A stretch of 64,000 nt of DNA from Myxococcales bacterium (GCA_030681895.1 JAUXRI010000331.1:1-64000), one strand, 5' to 3'. Shown: positions 38,778 through 49,236, counted from the stretch's first letter. Numbers and translations: made by a program. Notes: generated by a model from the letters alone, not told the origin.

Positions 38778-40217
38778 CTACTTCCTGACTGCGGCGACCA
38801 GCGCGTCGATGCTCTTCTTCGCGTCACCGAAGAGCATGCGCGTGCCTTCGAGCGTGAAGAGCGGGTTCTCGACGCCGGCGTAACCTGCCGCCATGCCGCG
38901 CTTGAGCACCACGGTGAGCTTCGCCTTCCAGCACTCGAGCACCGGCATGCCGTAGATGCTGGAGCTGGGATCAGTCAGGGCGCCCGGGTTCACGATGTCG
39001 TTGGCGCCGATGACGAGCACCACGTCGGTCTGCGGGAAGTCGGCGTTGATGTGCTCCATCTCGAGCACGATGTCGTAGTGAACGCCCGCTTCGGCGAGCA
39101 GCACGTTCATGTGGCCCGGGAGCCGGCCGGCGACGGGGTGAATCGCGAAGCGCACGGTGACGCCGCGCTCCTTGAGGCTGCGGGTCAGCTCGTTCACCGC
39201 GCTCTGGGCCCGTGAGACGGCCATGCCGTAGCCGGGAATGATGATGACCTGCCGCGCCTGCATCAGCGCCTCGGCCACCTCGTCGGCCTTCATCTCACGC
39301 ACTTCGCCGGTGATCGCCGCGCTGGCCGTCGAGGGCTTCGCGTCGCCGGTGCCGAAGCCACCGAACACCACGCTCAAGATGGAGCGGTTCATCGCGCGAC
39401 ACATGATGATCGACAGAATCGTGCCCGAGCTGCCGACGAGCGCGCCGGTGACGATGAGCAGATCGTTCGACAGCATGAAGCCGGCAGCCGCGGCAGCCCA
39501 GCCCGAGTAGCTGTTCAAGAGCGACACCACGACCGGCATGTCCGCGCCGCCGATGGCCATCACCAGGTGAATGCCGATCAGCGACGCGAGCACGGTCATG
39601 CCCACCAGCAACCAGACGCCGTTGGGAGCGCCGCCCTGCACAAAAGGCACGGCCCCACCGATGATGGCGGCCGCGACGAGGAAGTTGAGCGCGTGACGGC
39701 CGGGGAGCAGCAGCGGCTTGCCCGAGATGGTGCCCTTGAGCTTGCCCCAGGCGATGATCGAGCCGGTGAAGGTGATCGCGCCGACCGCGACGCCGACCCA
39801 CACCTCGACCTCGTGGACGACCTTCGCCACCTCGTCGGTGGAGACGCCGTGCGGGTGCAGGTAGCTCGAGAAGCCGACCAGCACCGCCGCGAGGCCCACG
39901 AAGCTGTGCAGCACCGCGACGAGCTCGGGCATGCCCGTCATCTCGACGCGTCTGGCGAGTCCCGCTCCGATGAAGAAGCCGACGCCGATGGCGCCTGCCA
40001 GCATCGCCAGGCCCACGCCGCGCAGGTGCAGCTCCGAGGCGGCAGGATCGTGCGCGCCCAGAATCCACGTGACCATGGCGACGGCGACGGCGACCGCCAT
40101 GCCCACCATGCCCAGCTCGTTGCCTTGCGCCGCCGTGTCTTGTCGCGAGAGCCCCGCGAGCGAACGAATGAAGAGCACGCCCGCCGACAGGTAGGCGACC
40201 ACCAGGACGCCGTTCAT
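38778..40217 (-). CDS. pntB: NAD(P) transhydrogenase subunit beta
   Basis: This 479-residue integral membrane protein forms the proton-channel part (domain II) and the NADP-binding domain III of the proton-translocating transhydrogenase. About eight to nine helices occupy residues 1-280. Domain III begins after a linker rich in Ala/Glu and shows VIIIPGYGMAVSRAQSAVNELT (dinucleotide loop), HPVAGRLPGHMNVLLAEAG, and VLVIGANDIVNPGAL. The ATG 40217 overlaps the TGA of pntA (ATGA), so translation is coupled. The complex uses the proton gradient to make NADPH. The gene order pntA-pntB is standard. Confidence 0.95.
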   Translation of the reverse strand: MNGVLVVAYLSAGVLFIRSLAGLSRQDTAAQGNELGMVGMAVAVAVAMVTWILGAHDPAASELHLRGVGLAMLAGAIGVGFFIGAGLARRVEMTGMPELVAVLHSFVGLAAVLVGFSSYLHPHGVSTDEVAKVVHEVEVWVGVAVGAITFTGSIIAWGKLKGTISGKPLLLPGRHALNFLVAAAIIGGAVPFVQGGAPNGVWLLVGMTVLASLIGIHLVMAIGGADMPVVVSLLNSYSGWAAAAAGFMLSNDLLIVTGALVGSSGTILSIIMCRAMNRSILSVVFGGFGTGDAKPSTASAAITGEVREMKADEVAEALMQARQVIIIPGYGMAVSRAQSAVNELTRSLKERGVTVRFAIHPVAGRLPGHMNVLLAEAGVHYDIVLEMEHINADFPQTDVVLVIGANDIVNPGALTDPSSSIYGMPVLECWKAKLTVVLKRGMAAGYAGVENPLFTLEGTRMLFGDAKKSIDALVAAVRK

Positions 40218-41800
40218 CGGTGACCTCCTGACGACGACGACGGCGGGGAGTCACCACGCTGGAACATCTTCAACATGCGCTCGGTGACGAGGAAGCCGCC
40301 CGAGATGTTGATGGTCGCGAAGAAGACCGCCAGGACGCCCAGGACCGAGGCGAGGTCGATGCCGTCGCCCACCTGCAGCAGACCGCCGACGATGATGATG
40401 CCCGAGATGGCGTTCGTCACGCTCATGAGAGGCGTGTGGAGCGCGGGCGTCACCGACCAGACGACCTGCCAGCCGATGAAGCAGGCGAGCACGAAGACGG
40501 TGGAGTGCTGGAGGAAGTCGGACGGCGCGAAGCGGCCGAGGCCGAAGAGGCCGCCGATCAACACCAGCCCCGCCACGGTGCTGCCCCAGGCGTTGCGGTT
40601 GGGCGCGTTGACGTTGGTCTGCGCCGGCTTCGCGTCGGGCGGCGGCACGTGCGCGACCACAGGCGCCGGGCTGGGCTCCTTCGCAGGGAGCGGCGGCAGC
40701 ACCTCGCCCTGATGGAGGAGCAGCGCTGGCCGCACCACGTCGTTCTCGAGCGGAATCGACAGCGTGTCGCCCGTGCCGAGCTCGCCGGTGAGGTGCACCA
40801 GGTTCATCGCGAAGAAGCGGCTCGAGGTCGCCGCCATGCGGCTGGCGAGATCGATGAAGCCGAGAATCTTCACGCCGTTGTGCACCACGACTTCGCCGGG
40901 CTTCGTGAGCTCGCAGTTGCCGCCTTGCTCCGAGGCCATGTCGACGATGACGGAGCCGGGCTTGAGCGCCTCGACGACGTCTCGCGGCACCAGCGTCGGC
41001 GCCTTCGTGCCAGGCACCAGCGCGGTCGTGATGATGACGTCGACCTCTTTCGCCTGTGCCTTGAACAACGCCATCTCGGCGGCGATGAACTCGGGGCTCA
41101 TCACCTTCGCGTAGCCGCCGGAGCCCTCACCGCTCTCCTTCACCTTCACTTCGAGGAACTGGGCGCCGAGCGACTCGACCTGCTCACGCGCTGCGGCGCG
41201 GGTGTCGAAGGCGCGAACCTGCGCGCCGAGGGCACGGGCCGCCCCGACCGCCGCGAGCCCGGCCACGCCAGCGCCGATGATCAACACCTTCGCAGGAGGC
41301 GTCGAGCCAGCCGCGGTGACCTGCGGGCCCATGAAGCCCTGGAGGTGCGAGGCGGCTTCGACGACGGCGCGATAGCCGGCGAGGTTGGCCTGCGACGACA
41401 GCACGTCCATCTTCTGGGCGCGGGTGACGCGGGGAATGCGCTCGAGCGCCAGCGCCGTGGCCTTCTTCGCCTTGAGCGCGTCGACGAGCCCCGGGTTCCG
41501 CTCGGGCTGCATCAACGAGACGATGAAGGCGCCCTCCTTCAGTGAGGCGACCTCGGCCAGCGTCGGCGGCCGCACTTTGTAGATGGTGTCGTAGCTCCAG
41601 ACCGAGTCGACGATCGTCGCGCCTGCGTCGACGTACGACTGGTCCGAGTAGCCAGCGGCCAGGCCTGCGCCGCGCTGGACGTGAACGACGAGACCGCGGG
41701 TCGACAGCTTCTTCACCGATTCCGGCGTCGCTCCCACGCGTTGCTCGCTGGGGAGCGATTCCTTCGGCACTCCAATGATCGATGACACGGCGCGCACCAT
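40214..41800 (-). CDS. pntA: NAD(P) transhydrogenase subunit alpha
   Basis: This 528-residue protein has an NAD-binding domain I followed by the alpha-part membrane domain, like the undivided E. coli alpha subunit (510 residues). IGVPKESLPSEQRVGATPESV opens the alanine-dehydrogenase-like fold. VLIIGAGVAGLAAVGAARALGAQVRAFDTR is the Rossmann motif. VIVDMASEQGGNCELTKPG and a Pro/Ala linker at about 385-410 lead to four transmembrane helices (TVAGLVLIGGLFGLGRF through VLAVFFATINISGGFLVTERML). The start ATG is 41798-41800. A small membrane-protein gene lies 74 bp upstream and a LysR gene is divergent, suggesting common control. Confidence 0.95.
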   Translation of the reverse strand: MVRAVSSIIGVPKESLPSEQRVGATPESVKKLSTRGLVVHVQRGAGLAAGYSDQSYVDAGATIVDSVWSYDTIYKVRPPTLAEVASLKEGAFIVSLMQPERNPGLVDALKAKKATALALERIPRVTRAQKMDVLSSQANLAGYRAVVEAASHLQGFMGPQVTAAGSTPPAKVLIIGAGVAGLAAVGAARALGAQVRAFDTRAAAREQVESLGAQFLEVKVKESGEGSGGYAKVMSPEFIAAEMALFKAQAKEVDVIITTALVPGTKAPTLVPRDVVEALKPGSVIVDMASEQGGNCELTKPGEVVVHNGVKILGFIDLASRMAATSSRFFAMNLVHLTGELGTGDTLSIPLENDVVRPALLLHQGEVLPPLPAKEPSPAPVVAHVPPPDAKPAQTNVNAPNRNAWGSTVAGLVLIGGLFGLGRFAPSDFLQHSTVFVLACFIGWQVVWSVTPALHTPLMSVTNAISGIIIVGGLLQVGDGIDLASVLGVLAVFFATINISGGFLVTERMLKMFQRGDSPPSSSSGGHR

Positions 41801-41873
41801 CGCCGACCACCGCCCACGTCACAAAGGAATCTTCTGGCCCATCACGCGTGGCCATCAGCCACGGTTGGCGCAC

Positions 41874-42179
41874 TCAGAACGGCAGCCCCTTGCCCGAGAG
41901 CAAGTCGAGGCCGAGGCGAGCCAACGCGAAGGGGAGCGTCATCGGCAGGGCCTGCATCACCAGCACCGCGCCGCCATGGGTCGCCAGCGCCCCCAGCGGG
42001 TGGTCGAACTTCGCCACCACGAAGCTCGTCACTGCCGCGAAGGCCGCGAACCAACCCCAGAAGAGCGCCACCGTTGCGAAGCCCGAGAGCACGAACACCG
42101 CCTTGATGGTGAACAGCAGGCCCGCCACCACCCAGACGCCGAGAATGCCGAGGTGCACCAGGTTCTTCATCGCCTTCAT
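41874..42179 (-). CDS. Small membrane protein upstream of pntA
   Basis: This 101-residue protein starts at ATG 42179, or the in-frame ATG at 42170 (MKNLVHLGILGVW). Three hydrophobic helices are visible: HLGILGVWVVAGLLFTIKAVFVL, VALFWGWFAAFAAVTSFVVA and GGAVLVMQALPMTLPFALA. A short KFDHPLG loop lies between the second and third. It may be co-transcribed with pntAB, 73 bp downstream. It is not a known subunit of the transhydrogenase and no family was recognised. It is divergent from a LysR regulator. Confidence 0.65.
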   Translation of the reverse strand: MKAMKNLVHLGILGVWVVAGLLFTIKAVFVLSGFATVALFWGWFAAFAAVTSFVVAKFDHPLGALATHGGAVLVMQALPMTLPFALARLGLDLLSGKGLPF

Positions 42180-42273
42180 GTCGTTGCTCCGTGTGTGGGC
42201 GTCGTCGCGCCCGTTGGTGATGATTCAACGCCAGAATCGTCAATCAGGTGCAGGACAAGAATTGAGCTCATCG

Positions 42274-42288
42274 ATTACCATTGGGTAT
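42274..42288. promoter_or_regulatory. Candidate LysR-type binding site (T-N11-A)
   Basis: The 15-bp stretch ATTACCATTGGGTAT has partial dyad symmetry (10 of 15 positions) and fits the LysR consensus T-N11-A. It lies in the 111-bp region between the divergent LysR and small membrane-protein genes. Its 3' end is 2 bp from the LysR ATG, so it would block LysR translation or transcription if bound. The match is weak and could be chance. Confidence 0.25.
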
Positions 42289-42290
42289 CA

Positions 42291-43166
42291 ATGAACCTGC
42301 AACGGCTCGAGGGCTTCTATTGGGTGGCGCGGCATCAAGGGTACGCGCGCGCGGCGAGGGCGTTTCCGTATCCGATCACCCAGCCTGGCGTGCACCAGCA
42401 GGTGCGACGGCTGGAGGACGAGCTCGGCGTGAAGCTCTTCGAGCGCGTGGGGAAGGACAAGGTGGTGCTGACGCCGCGCGGCCAGCTGTTGTTCGACGGC
42501 TTCGCGCCGTTCTACGAGCAGCTCACCTCGCTCGAGGCGCGCGTGAAGGGAGGGGTGGTTGGCGGCACGCTCAAGCTGTTCGCTGCCGGCCATTTCCTGC
42601 GGCACCTGATGCCGGAGTGGCTGCGACGGCTGCAGTCCCGGCGGCCCGACATCACGGTGGCGCTCAGTGAGCTTCCGCACGCAGATCTCGGGCTGCTGCG
42701 GCGGGCCGAGGCTGATCTGATCGTCGACTGGTTGCCCGAGGTGCCGGCCGACGTCGAGGTGCGTGAGGTCGCGCGCACGGAAGCGTGGATTGTCGCGCCG
42801 ACGCACGGCCCACACGCGCAGAAGGGCAGGCTGTCACTGGCAGCGCTCGCGCAGGTGCCGTTCATCGGGTACCACGCGGACCGTCAGCTCCGCGCGCTGC
42901 AGCTCTCGGCGCTCGAGGCGCATGGCATCACGCCGAAGGAGGCGTTCGGCGCGGACTCGTCAGACACGATTCTCGGGTTCGTGGCGGCGGGGCTCGGGTT
43001 CTCGCTGGTGCCGTCGTTGACGCCAACGGGACCGAAGGCGCCGGGGCTCATCGCCCAGAAGCTCGAGCGGCCGCTGGCGCGGTTCCCGATCTACGCGGTG
43101 TGGCGGCGGGCGCGCGCGATGAACCCGCTCGTCGAAGCGGCGCTCGAGTGCGCGCCGAGCCCCTGA
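42291..43166 (+). CDS. LysR-family transcriptional regulator
   Basis: This 291-residue regulator starts at ATG 42291 (MNLQRLEGFYWVARHQGYARAA). The winged helix is in residues 3-60, with AARAFPYPITQPGVHQQVRRLEDELGVKLFERVGK as the recognition part. The co-inducer domain follows from about residue 88 (LKLFAAGHFLRHLMPEWLRRLQSRRP), with two alpha/beta lobes (DSSDTILGFVAAGLGFSLVP). It is divergent from the small membrane-protein/pntAB operon and probably regulates it. The ligand is not evident. Confidence 0.9.
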   Translation: MNLQRLEGFYWVARHQGYARAARAFPYPITQPGVHQQVRRLEDELGVKLFERVGKDKVVLTPRGQLLFDGFAPFYEQLTSLEARVKGGVVGGTLKLFAAGHFLRHLMPEWLRRLQSRRPDITVALSELPHADLGLLRRAEADLIVDWLPEVPADVEVREVARTEAWIVAPTHGPHAQKGRLSLAALAQVPFIGYHADRQLRALQLSALEAHGITPKEAFGADSSDTILGFVAAGLGFSLVPSLTPTGPKAPGLIAQKLERPLARFPIYAVWRRARAMNPLVEAALECAPSP

Positions 43167-43175
43167 GGCCCGCGC

Positions 43176-43296
43176 AACGAGTGTCACGAATGGTGCGGTT
43201 TCCGCCCCTGTCGTGACGTACGGCTTCAGCTGCTGCCGAACGCGGTACGCCGAAACGAGTGTCACGAATGGGGCGGTTTTCGACCCTGCCGCGACG
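43176..43296. repeat. Two direct intergenic repeats of about 43 bp
   Basis: Copies at 43176-43218 and 43254-43296 match at about 38 of 43 positions (AACGAGTGTCACGAATGG is identical in both). They are spaced 78 bp apart, in the 215-bp gap between the LysR and membrane-protein genes. The intervening part is unrelated. The length suggests an intergenic repeat or regulatory duplicate. No other copy was recognised in the window. The differences between copies are scattered transitions and transversions. Confidence 0.65.
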
Positions 43297-43381
43297 CACG
43301 CGGGGCGACCGCTCGGGTCTCCGCTTCGACCGTTCACCGAGCCCGGCCACACGTCTGCCCACGAGGGCGCAGCCTTCAGGC

Positions 43382-43999
43382 ATGGACACGTTCCTGCTCC
43401 GCTATCTCGTCTCGTGGGTCGCCTTCTGCACCCTCGCCCTCGTGCTCTTCGTGAGGGACGTGAAGGTCGACTGGCGCGGGCAGCTGAAGGTGTTGTTCGT
43501 TCCCTGGCGCGTGGCGGTCTTCCTGCCAGCGATCGTCTTCGTCACCGTCGCGGGCCGCTACACGAACGACGAGACGTGGGACGTGGTGTGCGGTGGCGGC
43601 ATGTCGGTGCTCACCGTCGTCACCTCAGGCTGGAGCGTCGGTACCCTCGCTCGCGTGCTCCGGCGCGACGTCGGCTTCAGCCACGCCATCGTTGCCCTGG
43701 CGCTCGGGCTCTTCTCCAGCAGCTGGTTCTACGACGGCTATCTGCTGTGGAGAGACGGCGCGTACACGCACCGCTGGCTCGGCAACCTTCAGCTCTCTCC
43801 GATCATCTACGCCTGCGCAGGTCTGCTGATGAACCTCGAGCTGCGCTCGGGCCGCCTCACGTTCGCCTTCTCCCGCGCCGACTGGCCGACGCCTCGCAGT
43901 GAGGAACTCTCGTGGAAGCTCGTCGCTGCGGCAGTGCCCTTGATGCTCGTCGCTGCGTACGTGCTGATCGCCTTCGTCAGCTGGACGATGCCCCAGTGA
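43382..43999 (+). CDS. Membrane protein of unknown function
   Basis: This 205-residue protein starts at ATG 43382 (MDTFLLRYLVSWVAF). It has about six transmembrane helices: residues 6-25, 40-60, 70-95, 106-125, 137-150 and a last one at about 180-200 (VPLMLVAAYVLIAFVSW). Loops are short, with AGRYTNDETWDVVCGGG and WFYDGYLLWRDGAYTHRW probably periplasmic. No catalytic motif or family was recognised. It is a single gene following the direct repeat pair and converges on the Gly-rich lipoprotein gene with no gap. Confidence 0.65.
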   Translation: MDTFLLRYLVSWVAFCTLALVLFVRDVKVDWRGQLKVLFVPWRVAVFLPAIVFVTVAGRYTNDETWDVVCGGGMSVLTVVTSGWSVGTLARVLRRDVGFSHAIVALALGLFSSSWFYDGYLLWRDGAYTHRWLGNLQLSPIIYACAGLLMNLELRSGRLTFAFSRADWPTPRSEELSWKLVAAAVPLMLVAAYVLIAFVSWTMPQ

Positions 44000-44887
44000 T
44001 CAGGGCCAGGTCGCGCGCCAGGTCAGCCGTGAAACGTCGAGGCAGGGCTGGCCCGAGACGGGCTGGTCGGTGAGCAGATTCCACGCCAGGAAGCGCAGGT
44101 TCGTGGCTTCGCCCGAGAAGGTGCCTGCCGACTGGTTCGTGGTGCCCGACTGGAACGTGTATTGGCCCGATCGCGCGATGTAGTCGCCGGCGCAGTTGAG
44201 GCCCATGCTGTCGCACGCGATCGAGATCCGGAAACACTGGTCGCACGTCCTGAATGGACCTGGCGTGACCTGCCCGCTGAGGGGGAACGAGGGGGGCTGT
44301 CCAGGCGTGTGGTACAGCTGCACTTCGACGAGCGTGAAGATGTTGCCGGAGCCCGCAGTGCCGAGCACGTCACCTGCACCCCAGCCCATCTGCGCGCCCG
44401 AGGAGGTCGGCTCGTAGCGGCCGCGCCCGGCGGTCGACTCGAGCAACTGGTACACGCGGCAGCCGCCGCTGCTCCCGCCACCGCCGGTGCCGCTGGTGCC
44501 CCCGCTCGTTCCGCCACCGGTGCCGCTGGTTCCGCCGCTCGTGCCTCCGCCTGTCCCGCTGGTGCCGCCGCCGGTGCCGCTGGTACCTCCGCCTGTCCCG
44601 CTGGTGCCGCCACCGGTGCCGCTCGTTCCTCCAGCGGTCCCGCCGCCCGTGTTGTTGATGACCACGGAGCAGACGTTCGACATGCAGGTCTGGCCCATCG
44701 CGCACGCGACGCAAACGACGCCGTCTTTCCCGCAGCCGGTGTTGGTCGTGCCAGCCGCGCAGCGCCCGTTGCCGTCACAACAGCCGAGGCAGTTCGCGGG
44801 GGAGCACGTCGAGGCTGGACTGCACTGGGTGAAGCTGAGCGCGGCTCCGAGTGAGAGGCCGACGAGCAGCGCAAAAGGGGTCTTCAC
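44000..44887 (-). CDS. Cys-rich lipoprotein with Gly-Thr repeat linker
   Basis: This protein is 295 residues from GTG 44887, which has GGAGG about 6 bp upstream. A signal peptide ending ALSFTQC marks lipidation. A Cys-rich head follows (CSPANCLGCCDGNGRC, CGKDGVVCVACAMGQTC). Residues about 80-145 are a linker of repeated GGGTSGT units coded by about 21-bp DNA repeats. The last about 150 residues form a beta-rich domain (CRVYQLLES, IFTLVEVQLYHTPGQPP, CDQCFRISIACD, GQYTFQSGTTNQSAGTFSG, ATNLRFLAWN). This looks like a secreted binding domain of unknown family. It is probably exposed at the cell surface. Its function is unknown. Confidence 0.75.
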   Translation of the reverse strand: MKTPFALLVGLSLGAALSFTQCSPASTCSPANCLGCCDGNGRCAAGTTNTGCGKDGVVCVACAMGQTCMSNVCSVVINNTGGGTAGGTSGTGGGTSGTGGGTSGTGGGTSGTGGGTSGGTSGTGGGTSGGTSGTGGGGSSGGCRVYQLLESTAGRGRYEPTSSGAQMGWGAGDVLGTAGSGNIFTLVEVQLYHTPGQPPSFPLSGQVTPGPFRTCDQCFRISIACDSMGLNCAGDYIARSGQYTFQSGTTNQSAGTFSGEATNLRFLAWNLLTDQPVSGQPCLDVSRLTWRATWP

Positions 44888-45371
44888 GGTGTACCTCCGA
44901 CGACCGGCCACGAGGTCGCAGCAAACGGGGTGCGGGCTCGCGAGTCAACGTCACAGGTGCGACGGTCCCTCGGCCTGCCCGCGAGACAGACGGTCCAGGT
45001 CGATGCGACTGGCACTGCTCGTGCCTTGCCCACGATCGTGAGCGCGCGCAGAAGGAGGCCGAGCTGTTCGTTCTGCCTCGGTGGAGTGGTTCCATCGGCT
45101 GACGCGAAGCGACGCGTTCCGGGGTGACGGCGCGCGCGCCTCTCGACGTGTTCGGCTCGCGCACCTGCTTCCCTGCCGCAAGGTGATTGCGTGACTCCAC
45201 CTGGCCGAGGCCGGCGCGTGGGCGCGATATGGCCGCAGGGTTGGCCGCGAGGGCTCCTTGCCGCTTCGCTCGACGCGGCCCTGCCTCCCGCGGCTCTCGT
45301 GTCGGTCCTGAGCTGTTGGAGCGAATCGACCTTTGGCTGGCGCCGAGGTGCATGGCCTCGGGTGGAGACGG
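44888..45371. other. 484-bp region with no recognised gene
   Basis: No ORF here has codon use, start or motif support. The region lies between the GTG start of a lipoprotein gene and the 3' end of an 86-residue lipoprotein gene, both on the minus strand, so it should contain the promoter of the former. Several short GC-rich dyads are visible (for example around 45104-45135) but none is convincing. No tRNA or terminator was identified. Confidence 0.5.
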
Positions 45372-45632
45372 CTACGGCAACCAGGGCGCGCCGGCGTCTC
45401 GGCCGTCGGCGGGAGTCACCACGTCAGCGACACAGCGCGCGCTCTTCTCATCGCAGTGGAAGCCGGTCGCGCAGTCGATGCCGCAGCGGTTGGCTTTGAG
45501 GGGAGCGTCGCCCTGGTTGGTCGTCACGCCCGTGCCCGCGGTGTACGGCCTCGCTGGCGTCCACGTGTTCTGCGCCGGAGCCATGTAGCGGCACGCCACC
45601 AACAGCAACGGCATCAACACGACTCGACGCAT
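45372..45632 (-). CDS. Small Cys-containing lipoprotein
   Basis: This 86-residue protein starts at ATG 45632, overlapping the stop of the biotin carboxylase gene by one base (TGATG). The signal is MRRVVLMPLLLVAC with Cys14 as lipid site. The mature part is short: a Pro/Thr-rich stretch, then NRCGIDCATGFHCDEKSARC, with four Cys in C-x(3)-C-x(5)-C-x(6)-C order, and an acidic tail. It is translationally linked to the carboxylase operon although its role is not obviously related. It may be a fragment of a larger Cys-rich family. Confidence 0.6.
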   Translation of the reverse strand: MRRVVLMPLLLVACRYMAPAQNTWTPARPYTAGTGVTTNQGDAPLKANRCGIDCATGFHCDEKSARCVADVVTPADGRDAGAPWLP

Positions 45633-47605
45633 CACGCCTCCATCACGATCAACACCTGGCCCGCGGTCACCTGATCGCCCTCGCACACCAGCACCTGCTT
45701 CACCACGCCGTCGTCGGGGCTCGTGGTGGTCTGCTCCATCTTCATCGCCTCGAGCACGAGGAGCGCCTGGCCGCGCTTGACGGCGTCTCCGTCTTTCACG
45801 TTCACCTTCACGACCTTGCCGGGCATCGGCGCGATGAAGCCGCCTTTGATCGCCTCGTCGCCAGCCGACGGGAACGACGGCACCTCGCGGAGCACGACGT
45901 CGCCACGCGGTGTGTGCACGTGCGCCGTGTCGCCATCGATGACGACGCGCAGCCGGTGCACGACACCGTTCGGGTCTTCGAGGTCGAGGCACGGAGCGCA
46001 GCGTGACGCGATCCTCCACTGGCCTTTCGACTCGCCGACCGTGACGAAGAACGAGTCACTCCCGAGGTCGCGGTAGCTCACTGCGAGCTCATCGGCGCCG
46101 CGCTTCCACTCGTGGCGTTGATCGCGGAAGCGGTTGTTGCGGAAGCCAGTGGTGACGTTGGGGAGGAAGTCGTCGTGCTCCCGGCGGGCGGCAAACGAGA
46201 AGAGTGTTGCGGCGACGGCGGCGAGGCGATCGCGCTCGACATCCACCGGCTCGACGAGGCGTTCCATCTGCTCGGCGATGAGGCTCGTCGACAACGCGCC
46301 GCTCACCACCGCAGGGTGACGGAGCAGCCGGGCGAGGAAGCCCTTGTTGGTGGTGAGGCCGAGCACGCTGGAGTGATCGAGCGAACGAGCGAGCGTGGCG
46401 AACGATTGCTCACGCGTCTCGGCGTGGACGATCAACTTCGCGATCATCGGATCGTAGTGAGGCGACACTTCGCCGCCCGACTCGATGCCTGAGTCGACGG
46501 TGAGGCCTCCGAACGGCGGCGTCCAGAAGTCGAGCACCGGGCCGATGCTGGGGAGGAATTGGTTGGCGGGATCCTCCGCGTACAGGCGCACCTGCACGGC
46601 GTGGCCGCGTTGCTTCACGTCGGCCTGCGAGAACGCGAGCCGCTCGCCGCGTGCGACGCGGATCTGCTGCTCGACGAGATCGAGGCCGGTCACCTGCTCC
46701 GTCACGCGGTGCTCGACCTGCAGGCGCGTGTTCATCTCGGAGAACGAGAAGCGGCCCGCCTCGTCCATGATGAACTCGACGGTGCCGGCGTTCGTGTAGT
46801 CGACGGCGCGGCCCACCTCGAGCGCGGCCTGGCAGAGCTGCTCGCGCAGCGCAGGCGTCAGGGCAGGGGAGGGCGTCTCTTCGACGACCTTCTGGTGACG
46901 GCGCTGGAGCGAACACTCCCGCTCGAAGAGGTGCACGAGATTGCCGTGCGTATCGCCGAGCAGCTGCACCTCGAGGTGACGCGGCCGCTCGAGGTACTTC
47001 TCGATGATGAGCGTCGGGTCGCCGAACGCGCTCTGGGCTTCTCTCCGGCCTGACTCGATGCACGCGTCGAGCTCGTCAGCGACGCGCGCGATCTTCATGC
47101 CTTTGCCGCCACCACCGGCGCTCGGCTTGAAGATGACGGGCAGGCCGATCTCCAGCGCCTTCGCTTTGAGCAGCGCGGTCGACTGGTCGCCGCCATCGAA
47201 CCCGGGGAGCAACGGCACGCCGCGTTTCCCCACCAGCGCCTTCGCCTCACGCTTCAGCCCCATCGCGCGAATGGCTCTTGCTGTCGGCCCGATGAACACC
47301 AGCCCCGCGTCGACAACCGCCTGCGCGAAGTCGGGGTTCTCGGAGAGGAAACCGAAGCCCGGGTGAATCGCGTCGGCGCCGGTCTTCTTCGCGGCCGAGA
47401 GGATCGCGTCGACGCGCAGATACGAGTCCTTCGCGGCGTTCGGCCCGATGCGCACGGCGGTGTCTGCGAACCGCACCGCAGGCGCCGAGGCGTCGGCATC
47501 TGAGAACACCGCGACGGACGACAGGCCCATGCGTCGCACGGTGCGCATGATGCGCAGGGCGATCTCTCCACGGTTGGCGACGAGGACTCGTTCGATGATT
47601 GGCAT
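45632..47605 (-). CDS. Acyl-CoA carboxylase biotin carboxylase/BCCP subunit
   Basis: This 657-residue protein starts at ATG 47605 (MPIIERVLVANRGEIA). The biotin carboxylase domain occupies residues 1-445, with FLSENPDFAQAV, the ATP loop FKPSAGGGGKGMKI, EKYLERPRHLEVQ, RECSLQRRHQKVVEE and NTRLQVEHRVTE. A linker of about 140 residues follows. The C-terminal biotinyl domain has the EAMKMEQ motif, with the biotinylated Lys near residue 621. This architecture belongs to methylcrotonyl-CoA, propionyl-CoA or other acyl-CoA carboxylases. It lies 11 bp downstream of the carboxyltransferase gene. Exact substrate cannot be fixed; MCC-type is most likely from the partner. Confidence 0.9.
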   Translation of the reverse strand: MPIIERVLVANRGEIALRIMRTVRRMGLSSVAVFSDADASAPAVRFADTAVRIGPNAAKDSYLRVDAILSAAKKTGADAIHPGFGFLSENPDFAQAVVDAGLVFIGPTARAIRAMGLKREAKALVGKRGVPLLPGFDGGDQSTALLKAKALEIGLPVIFKPSAGGGGKGMKIARVADELDACIESGRREAQSAFGDPTLIIEKYLERPRHLEVQLLGDTHGNLVHLFERECSLQRRHQKVVEETPSPALTPALREQLCQAALEVGRAVDYTNAGTVEFIMDEAGRFSFSEMNTRLQVEHRVTEQVTGLDLVEQQIRVARGERLAFSQADVKQRGHAVQVRLYAEDPANQFLPSIGPVLDFWTPPFGGLTVDSGIESGGEVSPHYDPMIAKLIVHAETREQSFATLARSLDHSSVLGLTTNKGFLARLLRHPAVVSGALSTSLIAEQMERLVEPVDVERDRLAAVAATLFSFAARREHDDFLPNVTTGFRNNRFRDQRHEWKRGADELAVSYRDLGSDSFFVTVGESKGQWRIASRCAPCLDLEDPNGVVHRLRVVIDGDTAHVHTPRGDVVLREVPSFPSAGDEAIKGGFIAPMPGKVVKVNVKDGDAVKRGQALLVLEAMKMEQTTTSPDDGVVKQVLVCEGDQVTAGQVLIVMEA

Positions 47606-47616
47606 TGGCAGGAGTC

Positions 47617-49236
<1,620 letters not shown>

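Noticed and set aside
40436..41545. Plus-strand frame opposite pntA
   Set aside because: pntA is clear on the minus strand; this frame has only Arg/His/Gly-rich sequence.
44775..45353. Minus-strand frame over 44888-45371
   Set aside because: It is Arg/Pro/Ser-rich, runs into the lipoprotein gene in another frame, and has no start site or domain support.
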